Of a stretch of DNA of 64,000 nucleotides, positions 38,201 to 44,070 are shown in pieces (the stretch's first letter is position 1; every line of letters starts with the position of its first letter). Source of the DNA: Dermatemys mawii (taxonomy: Eukaryota; Chordata; Testudines; Dermatemydidae). Below the pieces are notes generated by a model. That model saw nothing but the letters and a program-made list of their open reading frames with translations, ran no database searches and was not told where the DNA came from. The stretch lies in contig ML677385.1 in the NCBI GenBank assembly GCA_007922305.1, positions 1,578,075-1,642,074 on the forward strand. Reading direction: 5' to 3'. The translations under genes and the position numbers were made by a program.

Positions 38201-40210
38201 GGTACTGCCTTCAATAAATCAGCATAAATTCTTCGTTCTTTAGAGGAGTCATTACAAGACTTCATATATATTACATATGTTTATATTATAAATGATCAGG
38301 GGTTTGTAATTGTTACAGAGCTGCCGAGATGTTCGATCCTTGAAAAGTGGTGAAATTATTGACACACACAAAGCATCCTGGGGGCCTCTGTGGAGAGCTG
38401 CTGGTGAGTAATGAGTAGATGGCTACAAGAAAGTTACATGAGCCAATTATTTAACAGATTCTGTTTTACTGGTGGGTGAACTTGAAAACCTTCCCTGTAA
38501 GGCATACACCCCCTTGACTGAGAAATAGGATAGTCAGTTGAAGCTGGGTAGCAATTAGTGACATTTTATGGGCTAATCTCTTCCTGTGAGGATGCAGTAA
38601 TGGTCATACACTTTTGGGGTGGTTTGAGGGTATGTTCTGTGCAACTACTTGTGCTATTGAGGAGGTGGAATTAATTGCACAAACTAATGGGTATTTGAAT
38701 TGTAATGTTCTGAGTCTGCTCAAGTCTTATACTGCAATTATCTTTTCTACAGTGCTTACACTGGATTCCTTTTAGAGCACAACATGTTAGGCTCTGAGAG
38801 CCAAATTCAGAGATGTGTTATGCAGGGGTGAAAGTAACTGAAGCATCTTACCAGTAGCGGGATTGGGCTGGGGCCAGCTCTAGCCCCCGGAAGGAGCGGG
38901 GCCTCGGCTGGAAGGGGCAGGGCTGGGGCAGAGCCAGCCCCAGCCCAGCCCCTGTATCGGTAAGGGACTTCCCCCCCACTTTACCCCTCCCCCCCGGAGT
39001 CCCACCGCAGCCTCCCCCGGGCTTCCGCAGCGGGGGCTCCGGCAGCAATTTAAAGGGCCTGGGGCTCCAGCCACTGCTGGGAGCCCCCGGCCCTTTAAAC
39101 TGCGCCCAGGGAAGTCGATCCGCCCCGGTATGGTGCACTGGCTCTTGCCGGTACACTGTACAGGGGCGTACCACCTTACTTTCACCTCTGGTGTTATGTA
39201 AGGTGATATAAGTTAGGTCTGTTACGCTCCCTTATGCCCACTTTATTGATACTGTAAAGGAGGAAACTTTGACACAATTTACATGTTGAAGAACTGGAGT
39301 AAGGTATAAACTAGGGTAGAGATAATTTACACCTTTCTCATTCCTTGGCATGTTAGACCCCCTAGAAATGGGGAAGTGGCCAAAAGCCAATCAAGTGGCG
39401 ACTGAGTGCTGGGGAAGAGGGAGCTGGAGGTGGATGGGACAGACAGGGAGCAGTTGGTGTGAGCAAGGTCTAGCTTGTACTACTCTACACCCCATCTGAA
39501 CATGATGTTGAATGTTCTTTTTAAGTGCAATTATTGCCTGTCATGGCATTAGCTAGTACCTGCACCCCCGATAATATGATTTGTATCTCATGTGGTGTAA
39601 ACATATTAATTTTACAAATATGTTTAATTACTGCAGATGAATGAAAAATCAAAGAACATTCTGCCTACAGGGTTATGCTGAAGCTAGGGCAGTAGCTCAG
39701 AAATGTATATATCGTAATTATTATTTGAACAGAAAATGTCTAGAGTCACATCCTCCATACCAATCTGAGTACATATATCATCACAGTCAGTAGTGGTTCT
39801 GCACAAGTATCTAAAGACAGGATTTGCTCTAACTCATAGACATTGCCATGAGAATCAGCTTCCCAAGAGTACCGAATCAATGTATCGGAGTGCCGTGCTC
39901 TTACCACTGGGTTGGGCTACTTGATGCGTCCGAAATTGCATGCAAGACTGCAACACTCAGTTGGCTTCTCAATGCACAAACAGATTCCAGAGATTCAAAA
40001 CTTTCCCTTGTTCTTTTACTTTTTGCATCAGATGTTAAAGAGAAGACACCTGGGCTAGGAGTAGGATGCATCATCCTCATCGTCATTGCTGTGTTTGTTT
40101 TTATACTGGGAGTGGCGGCCCTTTTGGTTTCCCAATACCAACGAAAGACGGGGAGATACAACTTCAAAATCAAGTCTGACAACTTTAGCTATCAAGTGTT
40201 CTATGATTAA
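2165..40210 (+). CDS. UMODL1: UMODL1 (uromodulin-like 1), 3' portion, 14 coding exons
   Basis: Joined exons: 2165-2277, 5134-5353, 9621-9758, 10330-11079, 14068-14325, 14919-15031, 21720-21933, 23915-24052, 25830-26287, 27620-27759, 28849-29085, 30631-30790, one of 36236-36320 or 38319-38403, and 40032-40210. Every junction keeps phase and no stop occurs before 40208. The product is a type I membrane glycoprotein with SEA, cbEGF, Ser/Thr linker, FN3, SEA, cbEGF, linker, ZP, transmembrane helix and short tail, an order characteristic of UMODL1. ZP modules polymerise into extracellular filaments; UMODL1 is known from olfactory and vomeronasal tissue in mammals (family knowledge). About 1,066 codons are present; the human protein is about 1,300 residues, so the N-terminal EMI/WAP region lies upstream of the window. 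All introns are GT-AG except the one after EGF2 (GC-AG). The first exon here starts with two bases of a split codon. Confidence 0.93.
2278..5133 (+). other. Intron between the SEA1 exons
   Basis: It holds a short antisense CR1 tail near 3303-3370 and scattered copies of the caatggcagtt/gaagtcaatg palindrome family (about 2440-2495 and 3950-4000). The rest is unrecognised. Small open frames here lack splice support or homology. Confidence 0.5.
3303..3370 (-). mobile_element. CR1 LINE 3' tail, antisense
   Basis: The stretch tcatagaatttaagactgga through catctagtccag is the reverse complement of the CR1 3' end (ctagatga...attctatga), the commonest LINE tail in reptiles and birds. Confidence 0.7.
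5134..5353 (+). CDS. UMODL1: UMODL1 exon: SEA domain 1, second part, with GSIVV cleavage motif
   Basis: The acceptor follows a T-rich tract (ttttttcag) and the donor is gtagat. The 220-nt exon runs from phase 0 to phase 1. It contains LKVQIESLKAGSIVVRLRII. The GSIVV at 5215-5229 matches the G/S[V,I]VV loop where SEA domains self-cleave between Gly and Ser during folding. The rest gives the final helix and strand and ends at STSVE, running directly into the EGF exon. Confidence 0.88.
5963..6204 (+). other. Exon-like open frame after SEA1 (unconfirmed)
   Basis: A good acceptor (attttttctaatcag) is followed by 80 open codons to TAA at 6202, entered in phase 1, exactly the phase left by the SEA1 exon at 5353. 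It encodes DGSGIRFQNEQSQPQIRQLL and so on; no domain is recognised. No convincing donor precedes the stop, so it could only be an alternative terminal exon. It may be chance. Confidence 0.2.
6362..6547 (-). mobile_element. hAT transposon terminal fragment
   Basis: About 186 bp closely similar to the terminal part of the hAT element at 49010-49194 and in the same orientation. It includes cacagaactccaccatctct and the terminal inverted repeat ending ggccagccctg at 6547. No matching second terminus was found. Confidence 0.6.
7075..7200. repeat. Ancient amniote SINE/LINE remnant
   Basis: It contains ttctaggcattgtacagcc, then ccctgccccaaagagctgac and aatctaaacagacaaagtac. This matches a very common old amniote repeat tail. 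Exact family uncertain. Confidence 0.45.
7327..7575. mobile_element. hAT-type MITE, diverged
   Basis: It begins aaggcgaagtctacactc and contains gtgtctacactgaatt near the other side, plus the cctaacccctgatgtagac core of a turtle-type MITE. The termini are decayed and no clear target duplication is seen. Confidence 0.45.
8291..8566. mobile_element. MITE with TIRs, 8-bp flanking direct repeat
   Basis: The left end is gctatgtctacact and the right end agagtagacatag, forming inverted termini. The direct repeat agcctaag is at 8283-8290 and 8565-8572 (slightly overlapping the right terminus). This fits a hAT-type insertion. Confidence 0.65.
9621..9758 (+). CDS. UMODL1: UMODL1 exon: calcium-binding EGF-like domain 1
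   Basis: The acceptor is ggcattacag and the donor gtgacc; 138 nt, phase 1-1. It encodes DWDEC...INLMGSYMCRC...RPGRNCEG. DxDEC and N...YxC are the calcium-binding EGF consensus. It ends with the same RPGRNCEG as EGF2 at 23915 and has exactly the same exon length. Oddity: DCC gives a seventh cysteine (extra Cys codon at 9659-9661) where EGF domains normally have six. Confidence 0.9.
9759..10329 (+). other. Intron between EGF1 and linker exons
   Basis: No repeat or gene recognised. The reading frame of EGF1 stays open past the donor to 10069, but this is intronic and has no domain content. Confidence 0.5.
10330..11079 (+). CDS. UMODL1: UMODL1 exon: large Ser/Thr-rich mucin-like linker
   Basis: The acceptor is gttgttacag and the donor gtaagt; 750 nt, phase 1-1, fully open. 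It encodes about 250 residues dominated by Ser, Thr and Pro, with several N-linked sequons (NES, NAS, NKT, NST) and almost no cysteine. No globular fold is recognisable. Such stretches are typically O-glycosylated, extended stalks. It is by far the largest exon of the gene here and sits between EGF1 and FN3. Translation past 11079 (to the stop at 11160) is intronic read-through. The exon is strongly supported by splice phase; its glycosylation is inference. Confidence 0.85.
11080..14067 (+). other. Intron between linker and FN3 exons
   Basis: It contains a MITE at 12566-12690 and a strongly pyrimidine-rich block at about 12720-13420. An exon-like open stretch at 11961-12123 has no donor and was rejected. 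Nothing else recognised. Confidence 0.5.
12566..12690. mobile_element. MITE, 'agggtgccctgattttccaa' family
   Basis: Similar, in opposite orientation, to 42288-42395. Both contain the caattttat/ataaaattg stretch, the ccccccatgccacccc / ggggtggggggtaa block and the tatata motif, and end at the (t)ctagggtg / caccctag terminus. Confidence 0.55.
14068..14325 (+). CDS. UMODL1: UMODL1 exon: fibronectin type III domain
   Basis: The acceptor is tttcttcccag and the donor gtaatt; 258 nt, phase 1-1. The 86 residues begin IPVPAQRIIFSNVTSISFHV and contain AWSTD, then LTVPGLEPGVLYTVEI. That is the FN3 pattern of a Trp in strand B, the L.PG..Y.V strand E-F region, and a closing strand ending KVKTG. It directly precedes SEA2, as FN3 domains do in UMODL1. 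Confidence 0.88.
14640..14736 (+). mobile_element. Penelope-like repeat, internally deleted copy, 13-bp TSD
   Basis: It starts at the tcagaggggtagccgtgtta head and has inverted arms gtaacaaagagtc and gactctttgttac. It is flanked by the identical 13-bp agcaattacagca at 14627-14639 and 14737-14749. A fuller relative is at 53437-53629. The long target duplication indicates retrotransposition. Confidence 0.7.
14919..15031 (+). CDS. UMODL1: UMODL1 exon: SEA domain 2, first part
   Basis: The acceptor is gattttgcag and the donor gtaagt; 113 nt, phase 1 to 0, the same length and phase as the SEA1 opening exon. It encodes AVQKLNGSVRITNVKYTTG then LSNASSEEYHNFTQLFLGE. The S.EY..F.qLfl motif aligns with SEA1 (TEYREFSRLLLRE). 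N-glycosylation sequons NGS, NAS and NFT are present. Confidence 0.87.
15174..15392 (+). mobile_element. MIR/CORE-type SINE
   Basis: The tRNA-like head is ggtgcagtggttagagcatg. The body has tgcctcaatttccccatcag and aacatggggataat, and the tail aagcacttagagatcttt and ctatatcaatg. This is the classic MIR layout in sense orientation. Confidence 0.8.
16930..17640 (+). mobile_element. LTR-like purine-rich repeat
   Basis: A purine-rich block with a gagtactcaataaattgga polyadenylation-like signal at about 17398-17415, in style like LTRs of reptile retroelements. No paired LTR or target duplication found. No coding sequence is intact. Confidence 0.3.
18343..18600. mobile_element. MITE-like repeat
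   Basis: Internal halves are partly inverted: ctaggtagcataggtaacaa versus gctactgctgttaccagtgg. It ends with cacttgcagtgtaggcatat. This suggests a non-autonomous DNA element; family not named. Confidence 0.35.
20455..20650 (-). mobile_element. MIR-like remnant
   Basis: gagaagctaaggcacagaac, then cagcaaatcagtggcacaac and cagaagtagatctatgaatt, follow the MIR antisense pattern (gaaactgaggcacagag...agtggcagagccag). Diverged. Confidence 0.45.
21720..21933 (+). CDS. UMODL1: UMODL1 exon: SEA domain 2, second part, with GSIVV motif
   Basis: The acceptor is tgatcacag and the donor gtaagg; 214 nt, phase 0 to 1. It includes KMLITSITNGSIVVGFDFLT, with the GSIVV cleavage motif at 21801-21815, then a helix (LDIHNLSTAFQDVFKNSSYF) and the closing strand. 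It is preceded by a 6.7-kb intron, the longest between two UMODL1 exons in the window. Confidence 0.88.
21934..23914 (+). other. Intron between SEA2 and EGF2
   Basis: No repeat or gene confidently recognised. It ends in a T-rich then A/C-rich acceptor region (23868-23914). Confidence 0.45.
23915..24052 (+). CDS. UMODL1: UMODL1 exon: calcium-binding EGF-like domain 2 (GC donor)
   Basis: The acceptor is ccaacag; 138 nt, phase 1-1. It encodes DYDEC...CSPDASCHNTYGSYQCSC...RPGRNCEG with the normal six cysteines. The exon end is fixed by identity of the RPGRNCEG ending and the 138-nt length with EGF1. The intron then starts GCAATA rather than GT: a GC-AG intron. The acceptor tract is unusual, T-rich then A- and C-rich just before the AG. 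Confidence 0.88.
24053..25829 (+). other. GC-AG intron between EGF2 and the linker/ZP exon
   Basis: It begins GCAATA and ends CCATAG. It contains an (AT)n microsatellite at about 24216-24237 and is otherwise AT-rich and unrecognised. Confidence 0.55.
24216..24237. repeat. (AT)n microsatellite
   Basis: About ten uninterrupted AT units in the intron after EGF2. Confidence 0.9.
25830..26287 (+). CDS. UMODL1: UMODL1 exon: Ser/Thr-rich linker and ZP-N start
   Basis: The acceptor is gctccatag and the donor gtaagt; 458 nt, phase 1 to 0. The first 85 or so residues are Ser/Thr/Ala/His-rich linker. From about 26090 the ZP-N subdomain begins: RVFCETEKIVIAIQKIFLQQ, then MPHCNVSFSNDTRVVLRTGW and NECGTEVQS. 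Three of the four ZP-N cysteines are here (VFC, PHC, ECG), with an NVS sequon. The text around QQESIPES and NECGTEVQS is very typical of UMODL1. Confidence 0.93.
26719..27318. mobile_element. hAT non-autonomous element with TIRs and 7-of-8 TSD
   Basis: The left end is tcagtggctttcaaact and the right end ggtttgagaaccactgg, forming inverted termini. The flanks are ctctagac (26711-26718) and gtctagac (27319-27326), which match at 7 of 8. The GC-rich interior resembles the cagtggttctca-type hAT elements of reptiles. Confidence 0.75.
27584..27619 (+). repeat. (CT)n tract serving as splice polypyrimidine tract
   Basis: A run of about ten CT units followed by ctttttctgctccag immediately before the ZP-N exon. 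Confidence 0.8.
27620..27759 (+). CDS. UMODL1: UMODL1 exon: ZP-N end
   Basis: The acceptor lies behind a long (CT)n tract at 27584-27619; the donor is gtaaat. 140 nt, phase 0 to 2. It encodes NTTNTIVKTILRNDMSQGVI and HHLKIVSPIHCVFQNDLLTS. IHC is the fourth conserved ZP-N cysteine. The microsatellite itself serves as the polypyrimidine tract. Confidence 0.93.
27862..28035 (+). mobile_element. MIR-type SINE with (GAAT)n expansion
   Basis: cttgggaatcagaaattctg, then cagctgtgtcactggctcct and gatcatgggcaagtcatatt, are MIR body. A (GAAT)n run lies at about 27981-28010 within it. Confidence 0.65.
28209..28600 (+). mobile_element. L2/CR1-type LINE fragment
   Basis: The C/T-rich stretch with cccacttcaaatcctttcac, tggcttcctcttattttctg and aagctccttgttctgagctt matches the conserved 3' part of L2-like LINEs. 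The open frame at this place is a by-product. Confidence 0.5.
28849..29085 (+). CDS. UMODL1: UMODL1 exon: ZP linker and ZP-C first half
   Basis: The acceptor is tgtcttttcag and the donor gtacag; 237 nt, phase 2-2. It encodes VYTIFEDLQGSGYFITEMQL then FIGNSSIPQNFTISASDDIL and ITECWATPSSNSMDP. ECWATPS is the hallmark first cysteine region of ZP-C. Sequons NSS and NFT are present. Confidence 0.93.
29086..30630 (+). other. Intron between ZP-C exons
   Basis: It contains one TIR element (29661-29965). Sequence on either side is unrecognised. Confidence 0.5.
29661..29965. mobile_element. MITE with 20-bp TIRs and TCA target duplication
   Basis: The left end gggtacatttacactgcaat and the right end attgcagtgaagatgtaccc are inverted with 18 of 20 matching. 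TCA lies immediately outside each end, as expected of PIF/Harbinger-type insertion. The interior shows an internal inverted symmetry (catttgggcttgggctgg versus ccaagcccaaatg). Confidence 0.6.
30631..30790 (+). CDS. UMODL1: UMODL1 exon: ZP-C second half
   Basis: The acceptor is ttctcttttag and the donor gtaaga; 160 nt, phase 2 to 0. It encodes SCPVPKTNTTMIENGNSRKA, then the strand LKLKIFSFVNNSVVYLHCKI and ICVETPESTCRT. This carries the paired ZP-C cysteines (SC, HC, IC, TC). Translation past 30790 is intronic. Confidence 0.92.
31984..32165 (-). mobile_element. MIR-type SINE, antisense
   Basis: cactgtccccattttgcaga, then gacttgcccaaggttacaca and ctggtcagcagcagagtgtg, are the highly conserved MIR core read in antisense. 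Confidence 0.75.
34098..35274 (-). mobile_element. LTR-like element (solo LTR candidate) with internal minisatellite
   Basis: The block is bounded by tgtaacccttctg and ccctccatcataaca, TG...CA type ends. It contains about 270 bp of degenerate tandem units (34650-34920) around cactccgctagcc and cgacacacagactgctctg. No 4-6 bp target duplication was found, so the limits are tentative. No coding capacity. Confidence 0.4.
35733..35767. repeat. (TAA)n microsatellite
   Basis: ttattaataataataataat and neighbouring units. The same tract recurs at about 37818-37851 in copy 2. Confidence 0.85.
36236..36320 (+). CDS. UMODL1: UMODL1 penultimate exon, copy 1 (ZP-C end)
   Basis: The acceptor is attgttacag and the donor gtgagt; 85 nt, phase 0 to 1. 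It encodes SCRDVRSLKSGEIIDTHKAS then WGPLWRAA. It closes the ZP-C domain and leads to the membrane-proximal region. An exon of identical sequence is at 38319. Because 85 is not a multiple of three, only one copy can be in a productive transcript. Confidence 0.8.
36740..37102. mobile_element. GC-rich hAT MITE, truncated by the gap (copy 1)
   Basis: It starts caggggtgaaagtaactg after the gtgttatg target site (36732-36739). After about 36917 it departs from copy 2, carrying extra GC-rich ggctccgg/tttaaagggcc units, then runs into the gap. No right end is visible. Confidence 0.75.
37103..37502. other. Assembly gap, 400 N
   Basis: Exactly 400 unknown bases, flanked by overlapping contig ends. Confidence 0.99.
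37503..38996 (+). repeat. Duplicated segment, copy 2
   Basis: It begins at the first base after the N gap with cagtgggtgtgtctatgcaa, equal to position 35417 in copy 1. The (TAA)n, the exon and the MITE start are all repeated. Confidence 0.9.
38319..38403 (+). CDS. UMODL1: UMODL1 penultimate exon, copy 2 (duplicate)
   Basis: Same 85-nt exon, acceptor and donor as 36236-36320, in the second copy of the near-identical block that begins right after the N gap. This copy is linked to the final exon by gap-free sequence; copy 1 is linked to the upstream ZP exons by gap-free sequence. Both therefore look intact. Most likely it is one exon represented twice by the assembly. Confidence 0.75.
38823..39190. 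mobile_element. GC-rich hAT MITE, complete, perfect 8-bp TSD
   Basis: It starts caggggtgaaagtaac and ends ttactttcacctctg, inverted termini. Identical gtgttatg lies at 38815-38822 and 39191-39198. The same family is at 54837-55280. Confidence 0.88.
39199..40031 (+). other. Final UMODL1 intron, distal part
   Basis: A tRNA-like antisense SINE head (cttaccactgggttgggcta region, about 39860-39925) is possible but weak. Nothing else recognised. Confidence 0.35.
40032..40210 (+). CDS. UMODL1: UMODL1 terminal coding exon: transmembrane helix, tail and stop
   Basis: The acceptor is ctttttgcatcag; 179 nt including the TAA at 40208-40210. It encodes DVKEKTPGLGVG, then a hydrophobic helix of about 24 residues (CIILIVIAVFVFILGVAALL), then VSQYQRKTGRYNFKIKSDNF and SYQVFYD. 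The basic QYQRK after the helix orients the tail to the cytoplasm (type I). The FKIKSDNFSYQVFYD end is typical of UMODL1. The frame stays open for about 60 codons upstream, but the pyrimidine tract and phase fix the start at 40032. No nearby polyadenylation signal is certain; an AATAAA occurs at 41566. Confidence 0.92.
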
Positions 40211-40555
40211 ATATTTTCATTTTATCATATGTAAGTACTAAACCATGATCAATTATATTTTAAACCGCCCAGCCCTTCCTAAAATAGAAACTGTGAAATG
40301 CTTACAAATTTGTCTTCAATAACTTGAAGCATTTTTTAGTTTAGTGATGAAGACAGTAATTATACAGACAATAGAAAACTTCCCATCCCCTTGCAGCTGT
40401 GGATCAAGGGGAGTATGGAGCATGCAGTTCCTGTGTTTCCTTCCTGCACCCAGAGTCATGATCCAAGTAGGTCTTACATGGCCATACCAGGGACAGGTGT
40501 GTTGCTTCCCCTTATCTTCGTACGTGGCCTCATAGCATAATGGCACAATCTATTT

Positions 40556-40948
40556 CAGTGGCTCTCATCCAGGGGTACTCATAGGTCTTCCAGGGGTACA
40601 TCAACTCATCTAGATATTTGCCTAGTTTTACAACAGGCTACATAAAAAGCATTAGTGATGTCAGTACAAACTAAAATTTAATACAGCCAATGAATTGTTT
40701 ATACAGCTGTATGTACCATACACTGAAATGTAAGTACACCATTTATATTCTAATCTAATTATTTTATAATGATAAGGTAAAAATGAGAAAATAAGCAATT
40801 TGTCAGTACTAGTGTGTTGTGACACTTCTGTAGTTTTCTGTCTGATTTTGTAAGCAAGTAGTTTTTAAGTGAGGTGTAACTTGGGGGATGCAAGAGAAAT
40901 CAGGCTCCTGAAAGGGATACAATAGTCTGGAAAGATTGAGAGCCACTG
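40556..40948. mobile_element. hAT (Charlie-like) non-autonomous element
   Basis: The left end cagtggctctcatcc and the right end gattgagagccactg form inverted termini. The flanks atctattt and ctctagct match at 5 of 8, an eroded target duplication. The interior is AT-rich. It lies about 350 bp past the UMODL1 stop. Confidence 0.65.
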
Positions 40949-41169
40949 CTCTAGCTCACAGAAAACAACATGTCATCTTTGTAAAGTGGCTGTAACCATT
41001 TCTGTCAAAGCACATTGCCACGTGTCATGTGTCAAATACAGTATCCGAAGGAATTTTTGCCACAGTATTTATAGGAAGAGTCCCATTTGTTCCATGATTC
41101 TGTGATTGCAGAATTTGCTGCAGAATGTACTCCATGCCTTAGAATTGTGCTCCAGAATCTCAGCTTTCA

Positions 41170-41260
41170 TTGTGTCTGTGTGTGTGTGTGTGTCTGTGTG
41201 TGTGCATTTGAGTGTGGGAGGGTGGGTGTGTGCGTACGTGTGTGTGTGGGTGTGTTTTAA
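41170..41260. repeat. (GT)n-rich microsatellite
   Basis: Interrupted tg/gt runs with inserts such as gcatttgagtgtggga; a short related tgtgtgtgtgtatttgagc follows at about 41510. Confidence 0.85.
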
Positions 41261-41792
41261 ATTGACTTCCTAGCCCTTGTGGTTGCAAAGATAGCCTTGA
41301 AAATTCAAACTGAGTGTAAACCAATGATTTTCTGAGTCTGTAAAAAGCCTGAAGCTAGTGGTGTGAACTGCCCCTGTCATCTCACTCATGGTCCTGTGGA
41401 CTTCATGACTGTGCTGCTGGAGAATTTTGTATTTTTCCAAGATACCACAGAATTCAGTATTTTTGCTGTGTAATGAATTTTTCCTAGTATAAGCCATAGT
41501 TGTGGCGTGTGTGTGTGTATTTGAGCATGGGAGGGCTGGAAATGAAGGGTATTTCATGGTGGCAAAATAAATCATTGCCCCAGAATTTGGCAGTGGTCAT
41601 TGCAAATTTTGGATCTATCAAACCACAGAGCACATAGGGCTCCTGTTTGCAGGAGACTTCCACTGTTGTTGCCTCTTACGAGTAACTAGTTCTCCTGGTC
41701 TGAAGCTTGAAAATGGAGCTGGCATGTACATAGAGTGACTCATCATTATGATAGTTGTAAATGCGTTTGCTGAGATAGTCACAGAATTTCTC

Positions 41793-42077
41793 AGGGCTTG
41801 GCTACACTTGAAATTTCAAAGCGCTGCCATGGGAATGCTCCCACAGCAGCCCTTTGAAGTGTGAGTGTGGCCACGCGTGAGCGCTGGGAGAGAGCTCTCC
41901 CAGTGCTCCTGGTAATCCACTTCCACGAGGGGATTAGCTCCCAGCGCTCGGAGCCTGTCCACACTAGCACTTTAAAGCTCTCAGACTTGCTGTGCTTGGT
42001 GTGTGTGTGGGGGTGATTTTTCACCCCCCTGAGCCAGGAAGTTAGAGTGCTATAAAATGCCAGTGTAGCCAAGCCCT
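41793..42077. mobile_element. MITE with agggcttggctacact termini
   Basis: The left end agggcttggctacactt and the right end agtgtagccaagccct are inverted. The GC-richer interior has gcgctgggagagagctctcc. No exact target duplication seen. Confidence 0.7.
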
Positions 42078-42287
42078 AAGGTATGTCAGATAGAAGGTAA
42101 AAGGAATATTGTAGTAAGTATCCACTTACAAAGATTTTAACAGCAACTGCTAGACATGCTGCTTCTGATCCTATGCTCTGTGGCTGCGTTGTACTGGTCT
42201 GTAGGCATAGCCAGCCACAGAAAGATCCTCTGGTTGCCTTCCTGTGATTGGATTAAGGTGCAGGCTTGGGAGGAGAAAACAGAGTGA

Positions 42288-42395
42288 CAGTGTGAAAAAT
42301 CGGGACGGGGTGGGGGGTAATAGGCACCTATATAAGACAAAGGCACGAATATTGAGACTGCCCCAATAAAATTGGGATATCTGGTCACCCTAGCA
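42288..42395. mobile_element. MITE, opposite orientation to 12566-12690
   Basis: gtgaaaaatcgggacggggt, then caataaaattgggatatctg and gtcaccctag, form the terminus of a common turtle-type repeat. Confidence 0.55.
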
Positions 42396-43850
42396 GGAAA
42401 GGGGGCATGGCCTGAGCTTCGCAGTGCACCATATTCTGTTGCTGAGCTCCATCAGTTATAGGACTTAATTCTCATTTACACCAAGATCTCTGGCAAGTAT
42501 AATGAGGCCTTGGCGTAAGTGCGATTCAGACTCGTAATATGTATGTACTGTATAAACAGCCTAGTATACTCTCAGCAGCACACTGTCTAATAGCTTCCTT
42601 CTGGAAGCTAAGACAACTAAGCAGTTCTTTGCCACTCATATTAATTTTTTCTGAAGTCTATGATTCCACCTCTCCAGCATGATTTCTCTGTTCTTGTCTT
42701 CTAGCTGGAACTCGTCTCAACGCACAGATGGCAACAGCTTTGCTTCACGCATCCTTTTGCTCCCATTCTCTCTCATGTCGGTGGTCATGATCTGTCACAA
42801 CACTGAATCTCCAAAGTTAACAATCACTACAAAATATGACTATATTACCTTTGATCTCTTTTCACTGTCTGTTGCGCACCAAAGCAGTCAAACTACAACA
42901 CAAAAACTATATGGTAGAGCTGCATTTTAAGTGGCTATGATTTTCTACATGTAATACAATTGCAGAATATATTCGATTGGGTACTCCATTGTATGAGGCA
43001 GCAGTTCAGTTCTCAGCTGGGTAAATTGGGACTCAAGGCTAAGAAACAGCACACCTCTCCTCTTATTCCCATTTTACAGCAAGTGTACCACTATTTTCCC
43101 TTTTCAAAATAGTTGAATAGAGAACTTCTTTGTTCCCTCCCAGTTCAATTGCTTCAGTTCCAGTCATGCCCAAGATTCTCCTGCTTAAAAATCTCTCTCA
43201 GCCACTTGCAGTTCAGCTCCTCCTTTTTGTTTCCATGGTCAATTAAGAAATGTCCTTACTAACATTTTGATCACTATATTTTCTTCTGTTATCTTGTGCT
43301 CTCCTGCATTGGGCTAATCTCTTTACTGCTGCACTGAATGGCACAGAACCCCCTTATTTTCTAAGGCGGAGAAGGAAATTTAAAAAAGAGAGGTTTAGAT
43401 CATCCCTATCTAAGGAAAAATGATCACTAGGGCAAGAAATGTGATGAGTTTGATGAATTGTATAATCAATTCCTGCTCCTTTTTAAACAACAACAACAAA
43501 AAAATTAAAATGATCAGTAGAAAATAAACATAAACCTGAATAGACAGATAGTCTAAATGGTCATAACCTTAGCACTGATTTACTGGTATTCTTCTATGCT
43601 CCTTGCAGTCCTATTTATATTCAAGAATACAATTTGTATCTTCTGAATCCAATGTCTTCTCCATGCAGAGATTACAGGGTGAGGTTCCATGGCCTGTGTT
43701 TTGTGGGATGACAGATTAGATTATCATAATGCTCCCATTCTGGCTCTGAAATCTATGATTCACTTGCAGAGTAAATTATCTCTGCTTTTGATCCAAGATG
43801 TCTTACAAAGCATGCAAATCTCCTTTGTATCATCATTCCATAAATCATGG
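42396..43850. other. Intergenic, unrecognised
   Basis: AT-rich sequence. Small open frames (for example 42679-42930) have no recognisable domain or splice context. Confidence 0.4.
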
Positions 43851-43854
43851 CTGA

Positions 43855-44070
43855 ATTGTAGAGAGACAAGGTGGGTGAGGTAATATCCTTAATTGAACCA
43901 GTGTCTGTGGGTGAGAGAGACATGCTTTCAAGCCACTCTGAGCTGTTCCTTAGGTCTGAGAGAGGAACTCCCAGCCTCACAGCAAAATGTAAGGTAGAAC
44001 AGATTGTTTTGCATGTATTGTTAGCACGTATTGTAAGACACCATTCAAGGTAGACCATTCAATTACTGGA
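43855..44070. repeat. Dispersed repeat 'ggtgggtgaggtaatatc', copy 1
   Basis: gacaaggtgggtgaggtaat is followed by gtgagagagacatgctttca and agccactctgagctgttcct. It is a known-looking amniote interspersed repeat. A partial second copy with the same tggtgggtgaggtaatatc start is at 44692-44735. Confidence 0.5.

Noticed and set aside
38848..39185. Minus-strand open frames in GC-rich DNA
   Set aside because: They fall inside the hAT MITE; the same peptide appears in the other copy at 36797.
39860..39925. Possible tRNA gene on the minus strand (agcccaacccagtggtaaga)
   Set aside because: Only an A-box-like part; the B box is degenerate and no cloverleaf can be drawn. At most a SINE head.
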